Source: an uncultured Eubacteriales bacterium (lineage in GTDB: Bacteria > Bacillota > Clostridia > Lachnospirales > Lachnospiraceae). From it: a DNA stretch of 6,194 nucleotides. The position numbers were made by a program, and so were the translations under genes. A model generated the notes under the pieces. The model was given only the letters and a program-made list of their open reading frames with translations, had not been told where the DNA came from and searched no databases. This document shows, one piece after another, positions 1 through 6,172 of the stretch; the stretch's first letter is position 1; each line of letters begins with the position of its first letter. The stretch is taken from NCBI GenBank assembly GCA_902783795.1, contig CACZSO010000327.1, forward strand, positions 1 through 6,194. Reading direction: 5' to 3'.

Positions 1-1147
1 GCACACCTTCGGTAATGATCGTCACACCTTCATCATATATGAAAGTAACACCTGAGGTCGATGGATTCTTGTAAGCTTTCACCAGCATCGGGCAGCCGCT
101 GATATCAAGCTCAGTAATATAACAGTCACCCACATTAAAGTCTGCCAGCTTCGGATGAGATCCGAGGGTCAATGAATTCAGCGGGCCGCCGCCCCCATAC
201 AAAACTTCCAGATCGGGACTCGCGCTGACATCCAGGCTCTTGATCCCTGTGCACATGATGTCCAGATAGATCAGTTTGGGCAGTTTGCTGAAATACACAT
301 ACTCCAATCTATCATTACAGCAGATGGATAATTCCTCCAGCAAGGGATTCTTATACAGATCCAACATGGTAAGGTCATTATAGGCAGCATGCAGCACCAC
401 CAGTTTCGGATTTGAACCCACATTCAACGTGGTGAGTTTCGCTTCATCCGCATACAGTTCCGTGAGTTCCGGACATTTCGATACATCGATCATGGGAAGC
501 TGAGTATTCGAACAGTCAAAATAAGTCAGCGCGGTGTTTTTCGTCACTGAGACCATGTTGCTGTTGTTCACACCGATAGTCTTTAATATCTCATTATCAC
601 GAAGATCCAGATAAGTAAGCAATACATTATTGGATAAATTAATGGTGGTGAGCCAGTTTTCATAAGCTTCCAGCCGTTCCAGTTTTCCATTATTCAGAAG
701 ATTCAGTTCTTCGATAGAATTCTCGGAACAGTCCAGGAAGACCAGGTTCGTAAGCATCGAAACATCCAGTGCAGACAACGTGTTTCCATTACAGATCAAT
801 GTCGTCAGAGCTGTATTTTTAGAGACATCCAGTGTCCGGAGCTGGTTATACTGCACATTCAGCTCCTGCAGCGCTGTCAGATATTGAAGGCCTGTAGTAC
901 TGGCTATCCCCGAGCTGCTGGCATCCAGTTTCTTCGCCTTCGATATTTCTGTCGATGACAATGAATTATCATTATTCAAGTCAAACGCACTTTTTACTGC
1001 CGTACGGAAGGCGGCATCCGGGAAGTTTGTTTCATTCAGCGATATATTCGCTGCCTTCGCAGTATGCGGTGCCACCAGAAGCCACAGTAATACCGCTGCT
1101 GTGATCAACATTGATGACAGGTAACGCATCCTTCTTTTTTTCTGCAT
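1..1147 (-). CDS. Secreted leucine-rich-repeat protein, 3' end cut by window edge
   Basis: The frame is open from ATG at 1147-1145 to the window edge, giving 382 residues with no stop; the C-terminus is missing. The start is supported by AAAGGAG six nt upstream. Residues 1-32 form a signal peptide: basic MQKKRRMR, a hydrophobic core around 13-26, and probable cleavage after AKA at 30-32. Residues 36-67 hold the 'NFPDAAFR' head and an EF-hand/dockerin-like loop (D56, N58, D60, S62, S64, E67). From about 74 on there are 11-12 LRR units, mostly 21 residues long, approximating LDVSxNxxLxxLxCxxNxL. The unit at 191-219 is about 8 residues longer. Repeats fade after about 360, suggesting the LRR block is ending. 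It is known of such Clostridia proteins that they are exported and often carry C-terminal wall-binding or Ig-like repeats; that part lies outside. A role in adhesion or ligand binding is inference only. Confidence 0.88.
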   Translation of the reverse strand, partial: MQKKRRMRYLSSMLITAAVLLWLLVAPHTAKAANISLNETNFPDAAFRTAVKSAFDLNNDNSLSSTEISKAKKLDASSSGIASTTGLQYLTALQELNVQYNQLRTLDVSKNTALTTLICNGNTLSALDVSMLTNLVFLDCSENSIEELNLLNNGKLERLEAYENWLTTINLSNNVLLTYLDLRDNEILKTIGVNNSNMVSVTKNTALTYFDCSNTQLPMIDVSKCPELTELYADEAKLTTLNVGSNPKLVVLHAAYNDLTMLDLYKNPLLEELSICCNDRLEYVYFSKLPKLIYLDIMCTGIKSLDVSASPDLEVLYGGGGPLNSLTLGSHPKLADFNVGDCYITELDISGCPMLVKAYKNPSTSGVTFIYDEGVTIITEGV

Positions 1148-1252
1148 AATATACTCCTTTTACCTTATTCTTCTCGAAAAGTACCAGCTTTCCGAGCCTT
1201 TTTGTATCTGTTTTCAATCTGTCAGGCAGAAAAGGGCATAATCCACCTTGAC
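1148..1252 (-). promoter_or_regulatory. Structured 5' leader of the LRR gene
   Basis: If transcription starts about 7 nt past the -10 box, the mRNA has a leader of about 105 nt. An 8-bp stem (CUCGGAAA with UUUUCGAG, one G-U pair, 8-nt loop) lies at 1196-1173, ending 12 nt before the Shine-Dalgarno sequence. A second, weaker stem pairs GUCAAGG (1252-1246) with CCUGAC (1226-1221) around one bulged A. I compared it by eye with the cyclic-di-GMP-I (GEMM) pattern and did not find its conserved core, so I do not call a riboswitch. An out-of-frame 61-codon reading frame (1217-1032) starts inside this leader and overlaps the signal peptide region; I regard it as spurious. Confidence 0.35.
1154..1160 (-). 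promoter_or_regulatory. Ribosome binding site of the LRR gene
   Basis: On the minus strand this reads AAAGGAG, six nt before the ATG at 1147. It fixes this ATG rather than the in-frame ATGs at codons 7 and 13, and leaves the basic n-region of the signal peptide intact. Confidence 0.75.
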
Positions 1253-1258
1253 GGTAAC

Positions 1259-1287
1259 AGTATAAAGCAAAGCCATAAGATACGCAA
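1259..1287 (-). promoter_or_regulatory. Likely sigma-A promoter of the LRR gene
   Basis: Minus strand: -35 TTGCGT (1287-1282), 17-nt spacer, -10 TATACT (1264-1259). The -10 matches the consensus at five of six positions; the -35 only at three. Spacing is ideal. It lies between the stop of the ATPase gene and the LRR start, implying that the LRR gene is its own transcription unit although it points the same way as the operon upstream. Confidence 0.5.
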
Positions 1288-1339
1288 GTTTTTTATTCAG
1301 ATAATCACTGCTTCCATGTATCTGACAGTCAAAAAACTT
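1286..1339. repeat. Imperfect inverted repeat after the ATPase stop codon
   Basis: Outer arms AAGTTTTTT (1286-1294) and AAAAAACTT (1331-1339) are exact 9-bp complements. Inner arms TCAGATA (1297-1303) and TATCTGA (1319-1325) are exact 7-bp complements. They are separated by a 2/5-nt internal loop and enclose a 15-nt apical loop. The element starts at the last base of the ATPase stop codon and ends in the -35 box of the LRR promoter. It is not a classical terminator in either direction, since the stem is AT-rich and no separate U-tract follows. It could be an mRNA 3'-end structure, a weak terminator of unusual form, or a regulator site. Confidence 0.45.
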
Positions 1340-3963
1340 TACTTTCTGACCTCGGCACATGTGAGATAGATCACCTGGTATCTTTCTGCCAGCTGCTTCA
1401 AAAACACCCTGGCCCGTTTCAGTTTTTCATCGTCCAGATTTGTGAAGGGGTCATCCAGGATCAGGAAAGGCCTTTCTTCCTGGAACATAGCTTCTGCCAG
1501 AGCGCAGCGAAGACAGATGCCGGTGAGATCCCGGTAGCCTGTGCTTAAAGCTGCGGTGCTTCTGGGCAGGCCCTGCTCCTCTTTTGACAGATGGATATTA
1601 GCATCCAGATGATAGTCAGAAGCTCCTTCCTGTGTGATCATTTCATAATAGAGCGAAAAGCTCTTAAACAATGGGTCCGCATATTTATTGGTCAATGCAG
1701 TTTTTGCGTTTTCCAGTTTTTCGCGGGCGATCTTCATCAGCCGGAAGGCTTTCTCTTCTGTCTCCTGCTGTTCCATAAGACGGCTTAAGGTATCGCGATC
1801 CTCTTCTGCCTGGTCTCTTCTTTCCGTAAGATCCGTGATACGCTCCTTCAGTTCATAAGATTCCCGGACCAGCTCATCCTTACGCTGCAGCAGATCTTCA
1901 GCCTGGTATTTCAGCACCTCTTTACTGACAGGCAAAACCTCGGTCTCCTCCAGCAGTTTCTTCACTTGTATCAATGCTTCTTCATTCGCTTCCAGAAAAC
2001 GGCTGAGATCTTGCGAGGCTTCTACGAATTCCTCTGAAGCATCAGAAAACTCATCTAGCTCATCCCGCATAGTAAGCAGCTGGGATAACAGATCTTGCTC
2101 AACTGTGAGGCCGCAGCGTTTAATAAAATCTGTGACTTCTTTCACCGCATCACGGTAAGTCTTATGGGCCTCCAGTGCATTTTCCTGTCTTAATTTCAGG
2201 GCACGATATTTTTCAGCATCGGAATACAGCTTTTCTGCCTCTGATACCAGATCTTCTCCCGGATATCCATAAGGCGTGAGCTTTTCTGCCAAATATATTT
2301 CTATCCGTTTTTCCTGTTCGTAAGTCGCCTGCAATCCGGGATCCTCACATTTTTCCCGGAGTCTTTCATATTCCTGATATTCCCGGATCTTCAGTAAGAC
2401 CGCGGATTCCAGGGCTTCTTTGTTAAGGCTGCCTTCCTCGATGCCCAGCTTTTTTTCCAGTTTCCGGTCCATGGCTTCTATCTGAGTCTCCAGCCGCCTG
2501 ATCCGCTCTTCCAAAGCTTCCCGCTCTGTATGATCAGCAAGGTTCTCATTTCCAGCCAGCAGTTTAAGCAGTATTAGAAGGGCCCCCAGAGCCACGAAGG
2601 TGATTCCCAGGATCAGAAGCAGCTGGTTTCCTTTTGAGACTGTCATCCGGATCAGCAGTATCAGGGCGCCGGTCACACAGGCCGCTGCGCCGAAAATGAC
2701 GCTGCCAAATCCCTTTTTCACGCCTGGGCTGTCTTCTTCCTTAAGTTCCAGTATCTCTTCCAGAGTCTCTGTTTCCTGTTCTTTTTTAAGCCGTGCCTCC
2801 CATGCCGATGTCAGTTCTTCCGGTGTGACCTGCTCCTCTTCATATAAGGCTTTCAGTTCCTGATATCGGGCCTCTTCCTCCTCTGCCGGCCGGTTCTTTT
2901 CTGTGCGGGTTTTTGTATCCTTCAATGTTTCTGCAGCTTTTCGGACTTCTGTCAGGAAGCCTTCTTCCGGTATGCCTTCTGCAAATGTTTCTTTCAGTCT
3001 GAGAAATACTTTTTTTTCTTCTGCCGAAAAGGACAATGCTTCAGCTCTTTCTTCTTTTTTCTGCGCTTCTGTATAGATATTGACAGCAGCGCGGATCTCT
3101 GATGCTTCCGGGACTTTTCCCGGGAAATAAGCGGCCGTAGTCTTTAACTTTTCTTTCTTAAGATCCCGCCGGCCAGTTAATTCTTCCTCTCTTCCCTTCA
3201 GGCTCTCTGCTTTCTCCCGGGCATTCAGGATCTCCTGCTGTTTTACATAATATTTATATGTTTCCTCGGTTTTTCTAATCTCCGCCTCTTTCCCGGAAAG
3301 AGTTTCTTCTGCTGCCTTCAGGGTCTCTTCCAGCCCCTCCGCTTCCCTGATCCTCCGGTTCAGTGACAGGATCTCCTCTTTGCGTTTATATAAGGCTCCG
3401 GTCTTTCTGTCCGGTGTCAGGGCATTGATCCTGGTGGTCAGGGCCGCGTTTGCACTGTCATAGTTTTTCATGTCTCCCGTGATATCCGTGAGATTACTTA
3501 TCCTCGCATGAATATCGTCTGTTACTGCTGTCTCACAGTCCGCCTGGCTGATGAAAACAGTACGCATAAAGGATTCCCGATCCAGTTTGAACAGCTCTTC
3601 TCCCAGCTTCTCCGAAAAATCTGCAGATACAAGGCCGGTATTTTCATCTATCAATCTAAATTCATCATGTCCTTCCCGGTCACCGAAGACCCGGTAGACC
3701 GTATAGGTCTTCCCTTGGGTCTCAAAGGTCAGCTGGCCGCCGAAGACCCCGTTTTGCCAGGGTCTAAACCGCCGCCGTTCATTAGCCGTCTCGGTTCTTT
3801 TCCGCTCTCCGGAAAGGCCGTAAAACATGGCGCGGATAAAGGCCGCCAGGGTAGACTTCCCCCAGCCGTTATTTTCCAGGATCACATTCTCTCCTTCCTT
3901 AAACTGAAGAGTCATGTCCTTTAATTTACCGAAATTTGCGATATGACAGGATATGAGCTTCAT
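1339..3963 (-). CDS. SbcC/Rad50-like (YhaN-type) coiled-coil ATPase with membrane hairpin
   Basis: An 874-residue ATPase subunit, expected to pair with the nuclease encoded just upstream and to use ATP to open and close the complex on DNA ends. The N-terminal half-site has a P-loop at 30-38 (ENNGWGKST) and a Q-loop at Q140 (FISQ). Two long Glu/Lys-rich coiled-coil arms span about 195-410 and 475-760. Between them lies a transmembrane hairpin, about 418-439 and 446-468, with a short loop; there is no CxxC zinc hook. The C-terminal half-site has the signature LSTG (806-809), Walker B and catalytic acid LILDD (834-838) and D-loop NLDD (842-845). It is somewhat shorter than SbcC (around 1,050). 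Oddities: the first Gly of the P-loop is Glu30, and Ala870 stands where an H-loop His is expected (LTCA). The ATG overlaps the nuclease stop as ATGA, with AGGAGG four nt upstream. Subfamily assignment is by motif and layout, not by search. Confidence 0.9.
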   Translation of the reverse strand: MKLISCHIANFGKLKDMTLQFKEGENVILENNGWGKSTLAAFIRAMFYGLSGERKRTETANERRRFRPWQNGVFGGQLTFETQGKTYTVYRVFGDREGHDEFRLIDENTGLVSADFSEKLGEELFKLDRESFMRTVFISQADCETAVTDDIHARISNLTDITGDMKNYDSANAALTTRINALTPDRKTGALYKRKEEILSLNRRIREAEGLEETLKAAEETLSGKEAEIRKTEETYKYYVKQQEILNAREKAESLKGREEELTGRRDLKKEKLKTTAAYFPGKVPEASEIRAAVNIYTEAQKKEERAEALSFSAEEKKVFLRLKETFAEGIPEEGFLTEVRKAAETLKDTKTRTEKNRPAEEEEARYQELKALYEEEQVTPEELTSAWEARLKKEQETETLEEILELKEEDSPGVKKGFGSVIFGAAACVTGALILLIRMTVSKGNQLLLILGITFVALGALLILLKLLAGNENLADHTEREALEERIRRLETQIEAMDRKLEKKLGIEEGSLNKEALESAVLLKIREYQEYERLREKCEDPGLQATYEQEKRIEIYLAEKLTPYGYPGEDLVSEAEKLYSDAEKYRALKLRQENALEAHKTYRDAVKEVTDFIKRCGLTVEQDLLSQLLTMRDELDEFSDASEEFVEASQDLSRFLEANEEALIQVKKLLEETEVLPVSKEVLKYQAEDLLQRKDELVRESYELKERITDLTERRDQAEEDRDTLSRLMEQQETEEKAFRLMKIAREKLENAKTALTNKYADPLFKSFSLYYEMITQEGASDYHLDANIHLSKEEQGLPRSTAALSTGYRDLTGICLRCALAEAMFQEERPFLILDDPFTNLDDEKLKRARVFLKQLAERYQVIYLTCAEVRK

Positions 3964-5051
3964 AGTTCCTCCTGTTTCAGCGCCAGGATGCCATAGCGGA
4001 TGACAGCTGCCTTTTCGTCTTCTGTCAGGCTCCCATCCTCCAGTACCTGCCGCACAAATACGCCCTTCAAAGTTTCATCATACTGATAGGTCTCCGGATG
4101 CACCATGAAGACAGTCTCATCCCGAAGCTCTGCCATATAATACCGGTCCTCCAGCACAGAGGCGATATAAGAGATATCTCGCTCCGCTTCTGCTTCCGTG
4201 GAACCGGTCAGGCGCACCTGCACCATGTCCTTCGCCTGTATCTTTTCCTGATCAAGGGCCTTTTCCACTACTGATAAGATGTCTTTCGTGGTGGAGAGAC
4301 CTGTGATGTCCACCTCTGCCCGGAACAGGGTACGTCTGGCAAAGGGCACAAACGTGGTGTCCAGCCGATGTTTTTCCGGGTGGATCTCCAGCAGCATGAA
4401 TCCATGCTCGCCGCATTCATCGAAGCCCCGGCCTTCCAGACAGCCGGGATATACATAAATGCCCCGGTGATCCAGCCTGTCCTCCCGTTTTTCATGGATA
4501 TGGCCCAGAGCCAGATAGTCAATATCACGAAACTTAAGATCCGGAAGATAGATGGCATGGTCTGTGGTATCATTCCTGTTCTCCGTCAGCTGTCCGTGCA
4601 GCATGACGATATTGATCATGTCCGGATCTGTTTTCAGGCTTGTCAGAGCATCCCTGGTATCACTTCCCGTAAGCTCCAGGCCATGGATCCTGATATCCTC
4701 ATCCAGAGAGTAGGTCTGCCAGGCAGTGCCAAACTGGTGAAGATTCACAGGGACATCCTCTGAAGTTAAGGCTTCTCCCTTGTCGTGATTTCCCTTTAAA
4801 TAATAGAATTCTATATCTTTATGTGCCCGTATCACGGCCCGCACCATACCGGCAGCTGTCTCTGACACCTGGTCCCGGTCAAAGAGATCACCGGAGATCA
4901 GGATGGCAGTGACATCATGAGAAGACGCAAAATCACAGAGCCTCTCAAAATTCATGAGGAGCTCATTTCTTCGTTCTTTTCTTTTCTGGCCCGTAAGACG
5001 TGATGTCAGCCTGGAGTCCAGATGCAGATCCGCTGTATGGATCAGTTTCAT
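3960..5051 (-). CDS. SbcD/Mre11-like (YhaO-type) metallophosphoesterase nuclease
   Basis: A 363-residue calcineurin-like phosphoesterase, the nuclease partner of the downstream ATPase; family members are Mn-dependent DNA exo/endonucleases that act in the cytoplasm on double-strand ends and hairpins. All metal-binding motifs are intact: D8 and H10 (ADLHLDS), GDLFD at 54-58, GNHD at 87-90 with catalytic H89, H152 (LHGQ) and GHIH at 183-186. The phosphoesterase core takes up about 1-240; the remaining 120 residues form the C-terminal cap and ATPase-binding part usual for the family, acidic and helical near the end. The start chosen is ATG at 5051, with AGGAGG five nt upstream. The frame is open five codons further to a TTG at 5066, but that start would place the Shine-Dalgarno inside the gene. 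The stop overlaps the ATPase start by four nt, and the peptidase gene ends 23 nt upstream. Whether it is closer to SbcD or YhaO cannot be settled by eye. Confidence 0.92.
   Translation of the reverse strand: MKLIHTADLHLDSRLTSRLTGQKRKERRNELLMNFERLCDFASSHDVTAILISGDLFDRDQVSETAAGMVRAVIRAHKDIEFYYLKGNHDKGEALTSEDVPVNLHQFGTAWQTYSLDEDIRIHGLELTGSDTRDALTSLKTDPDMINIVMLHGQLTENRNDTTDHAIYLPDLKFRDIDYLALGHIHEKREDRLDHRGIYVYPGCLEGRGFDECGEHGFMLLEIHPEKHRLDTTFVPFARRTLFRAEVDITGLSTTKDILSVVEKALDQEKIQAKDMVQVRLTGSTEAEAERDISYIASVLEDRYYMAELRDETVFMVHPETYQYDETLKGVFVRQVLEDGSLTEDEKAAVIRYGILALKQEEL
3968..3973 (-). promoter_or_regulatory. Ribosome binding site of the ATPase, inside the nuclease gene
   Basis: AGGAGG on the minus strand, four nt before the ATG at 3963, lies within the last codons of the nuclease gene. 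With the ATGA stop/start overlap it indicates translational coupling, which would keep the two subunits in fixed proportion. Confidence 0.75.
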
Positions 5052-5056
5052 ATAAA

Positions 5057-5062
5057 CCTCCT
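5057..5062 (-). promoter_or_regulatory. Ribosome binding site deciding the nuclease start
   Basis: Perfect AGGAGG on the minus strand, five nt before ATG 5051. It lies within the alternative extension from TTG 5066, which has no comparable site of its own, so the shorter protein beginning MKLIHTADLH is preferred. Confidence 0.85.
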
Positions 5063-5074
5063 GCAAAGAAGCCT

Positions 5075-5638
5075 TTACTGCGGCAGCCGGTCGATCAGTT
5101 CTTTACCGTGGATCTTCAGCCACTTGTGCCTTTCATAATAATCCGGGCAGATTTTCAATACTTCCCGGTAGAAGCGCGGGGAATGGTTCATTTCTTTCCG
5201 GTGGCAGAGTTCATGCACCACGATACAGTCCAGCACTTCCATAGGGGCCAGCATCAAGAGGCAGTTGAAGTTTAGATTTCCCTTGGATGAACAGCTGCCC
5301 CAGCGGGAGCGCTGGCTTTTAATGGTGATCTTTCCGTAAGTCACCCCTATCTGCCCGGCAAAATATTTGACCCTAAGGGGGATGATCTGCCTGGCTCGTT
5401 CCTTCAAGGTCTTAAGTTCTTCCTGGGTGAAAGGCGGCAGCTTTTGTCTGTTTATTTCTTGTTCTTCCGCTTCTTTTAAGTGTTTTTCTATCCAGGCCTC
5501 ATGAGACGCTGCAAAGGCTTCTATGGCAGATAAGGGCAGGCTGTAAGGGGCTCTTATGATCACTTTCCCCTCCTTGATCTGCACCGCCATGGTGGTCCGC
5601 CGGCTCCGGATCAGTTCGTATTTTATCTTTTTCGTCAT
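5075..5638 (-). CDS. YgjP/SprT-like zinc metallopeptidase (DUF45 family)
   Basis: A 187-residue protein with the hallmarks of the YgjP-like (DUF45) metallopeptidases, a zincin family often grouped with SprT. The zinc site is H142-E143-L-C-H146 plus H152 (HELCHRKEMNH), with E143 the expected general base. The family motif SRWGSC is at 111-116, followed by a hydrophobic strand with N123, N125 and LLML. The N-terminal part (1-60) has the usual opening strand 'Y.L.RS.R.T..V....G.V..RAP'. There is no signal peptide or membrane segment, so it is cytoplasmic, and its length is slightly below the family norm of 220-240. ATG at 5638 has AAAGGA ten nt upstream. It is the first gene of the apparent operon, 23 nt before the nuclease. 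Substrates of this family are poorly known; relatives are also seen beside restriction-modification genes. A link to DNA-protein crosslink processing is inference from SprT/Spartan and from the neighbours. Confidence 0.9.
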   Translation of the reverse strand: MTKKIKYELIRSRRTTMAVQIKEGKVIIRAPYSLPLSAIEAFAASHEAWIEKHLKEAEEQEINRQKLPPFTQEELKTLKERARQIIPLRVKYFAGQIGVTYGKITIKSQRSRWGSCSSKGNLNFNCLLMLAPMEVLDCIVVHELCHRKEMNHSPRFYREVLKICPDYYERHKWLKIHGKELIDRLPQ

Positions 5639-5661
5639 GGACGATATATCCTTTTTATGAT
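5632..5661 (+). promoter_or_regulatory. Candidate promoter of the divergent small gene
   Basis: Plus strand: -35 TCGTCA (5632-5637), 18-nt spacer, -10 TATGAT (5656-5661). Matches are four of six and five of six. The -35 overlaps the start codon of the metallopeptidase gene, so the two divergent promoters would be interlocked face to face and their polymerases could interfere. Confidence 0.35.
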
Positions 5662-5669
5662 AAACTTGT

Positions 5670-5699
5670 ATTAAAAGTTACACCTTATCAGGAGCTCAA
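5670..5699 (-). promoter_or_regulatory. Candidate promoter of the peptidase-nuclease-ATPase operon
   Basis: Minus strand: -35 TTGAGC (5699-5694), 18-nt spacer, -10 TTTAAT (5675-5670). Matches are four of six and five of six. Transcription would start near 5663, giving a short leader of about 25 nt. The -35 box lies over the ribosome binding region of the divergent gene. No other stretch in the 63-bp gap fits better by eye. Confidence 0.4.
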
Positions 5700-5701
5700 A
5701 A

Positions 5702-6172
5702 ATGAAACTCATTATCTGTACAGATACCCGTTTTGGTTATTCCTTTAATCAGCGTCGCCAGTCCTCCGACCGGGAAGTCCATCAGCACATGGCCGGACAG
5801 CTTCTTAAAGCTGAAGTTCCGGTCTCTGCGAACTATTATACCACACGTTCCCTCTTAAGGAACAGGGAATTTATCCCGGACGCCTTTTTCGAGAGGCTTT
5901 TGCTTCCTGCAAAAGAGGATGATGCGCCTTCGGATTTCCTGTTTACAGCCGCTCGTGACGAAATCTACGCCTATGTGGAAAACGTTTCGCTGATAGGCTA
6001 TTACCATCTGATCGATGAGATCCTTCTGTATATCTGGGATAAGCGGTATCCGGCTGATCTGATGTTTCCTGCTTCTCTTCTTTCAGCTTTTCAGCTTAAG
6101 GAAGAAGAGACCTTCCCGGGTCATTCCCACGAAGAGATCATCTTCAGGCATTATGTAAAACGGACAGAATAA
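5702..6172 (+). CDS. Small conserved-looking protein of unknown function
   Basis: A complete 156-residue frame from ATG (AGGAG seven nt upstream at 5690-5694) to TAA. It has no signal peptide and no convincing membrane segment, so it is probably cytosolic. It begins with a hydrophobic strand MKLIICTD, followed by a polar, Arg-rich block FGYSFNQRRQSSDR at 11-24. Aromatic-rich segments lie at 88-112 and a compact motif IWDKRYPAD at 111-119; the tail is acidic and His-rich. I recall small Clostridia proteins with a similar 'FN.RRQS.DR' start and 'YPAD' motif, of no established function, and sometimes given unrelated annotation labels; that is memory, not a search. It is transcribed away from the peptidase operon and shares its 63-bp upstream region. 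Codon use looks like that of its neighbours. No terminator is visible in the 22 bases after the stop before the window ends. Confidence 0.8.
   Translation: MKLIICTDTRFGYSFNQRRQSSDREVHQHMAGQLLKAEVPVSANYYTTRSLLRNREFIPDAFFERLLLPAKEDDAPSDFLFTAARDEIYAYVENVSLIGYYHLIDEILLYIWDKRYPADLMFPASLLSAFQLKEEETFPGHSHEEIIFRHYVKRTE

Noticed and set aside
1032..1217. 61-codon minus-strand reading frame beginning in the LRR leader
   Set aside because: It is out of frame with the LRR gene, which has a signal peptide and repeats; its own protein shows no domain and no good ribosome binding site.
1148..1252. Cyclic-di-GMP-I riboswitch in the LRR leader
   Set aside because: By eye the leader lacks the conserved GEMM core; only general hairpins are present.
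1286..1339. Classical rho-independent terminator for the operon
   Set aside because: The stem is AT-rich with an internal loop and its oligo-T lies inside the paired arm, not after a GC-rich stem.
2600..2863. 87-codon Ser-rich plus-strand frame
   Set aside because: It is antisense to the membrane hairpin and coiled coil of the ATPase; the Ser runs are complements of Glu codons.
3508..3924. 138-codon plus-strand reading frame
   Set aside because: It lies wholly antisense to the conserved ATP-binding half of the ATPase gene; its composition is that of a shadow frame.
4368..4763. 131-codon plus-strand reading frame, plus a 101-codon minus frame at 4268-4573
   Set aside because: Both overlap the conserved middle of the nuclease gene in other frames and show no recognisable motifs.
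5052..5066. Upstream TTG start extending the nuclease by five codons
   Set aside because: The extension would translate through a perfect AGGAGG that is ideally placed for the ATG at 5051.
5000..5275. 91-codon plus-strand frame crossing the peptidase-nuclease junction
   Set aside because: It is antisense to the HExxH region and to the nuclease start; no supporting signals.
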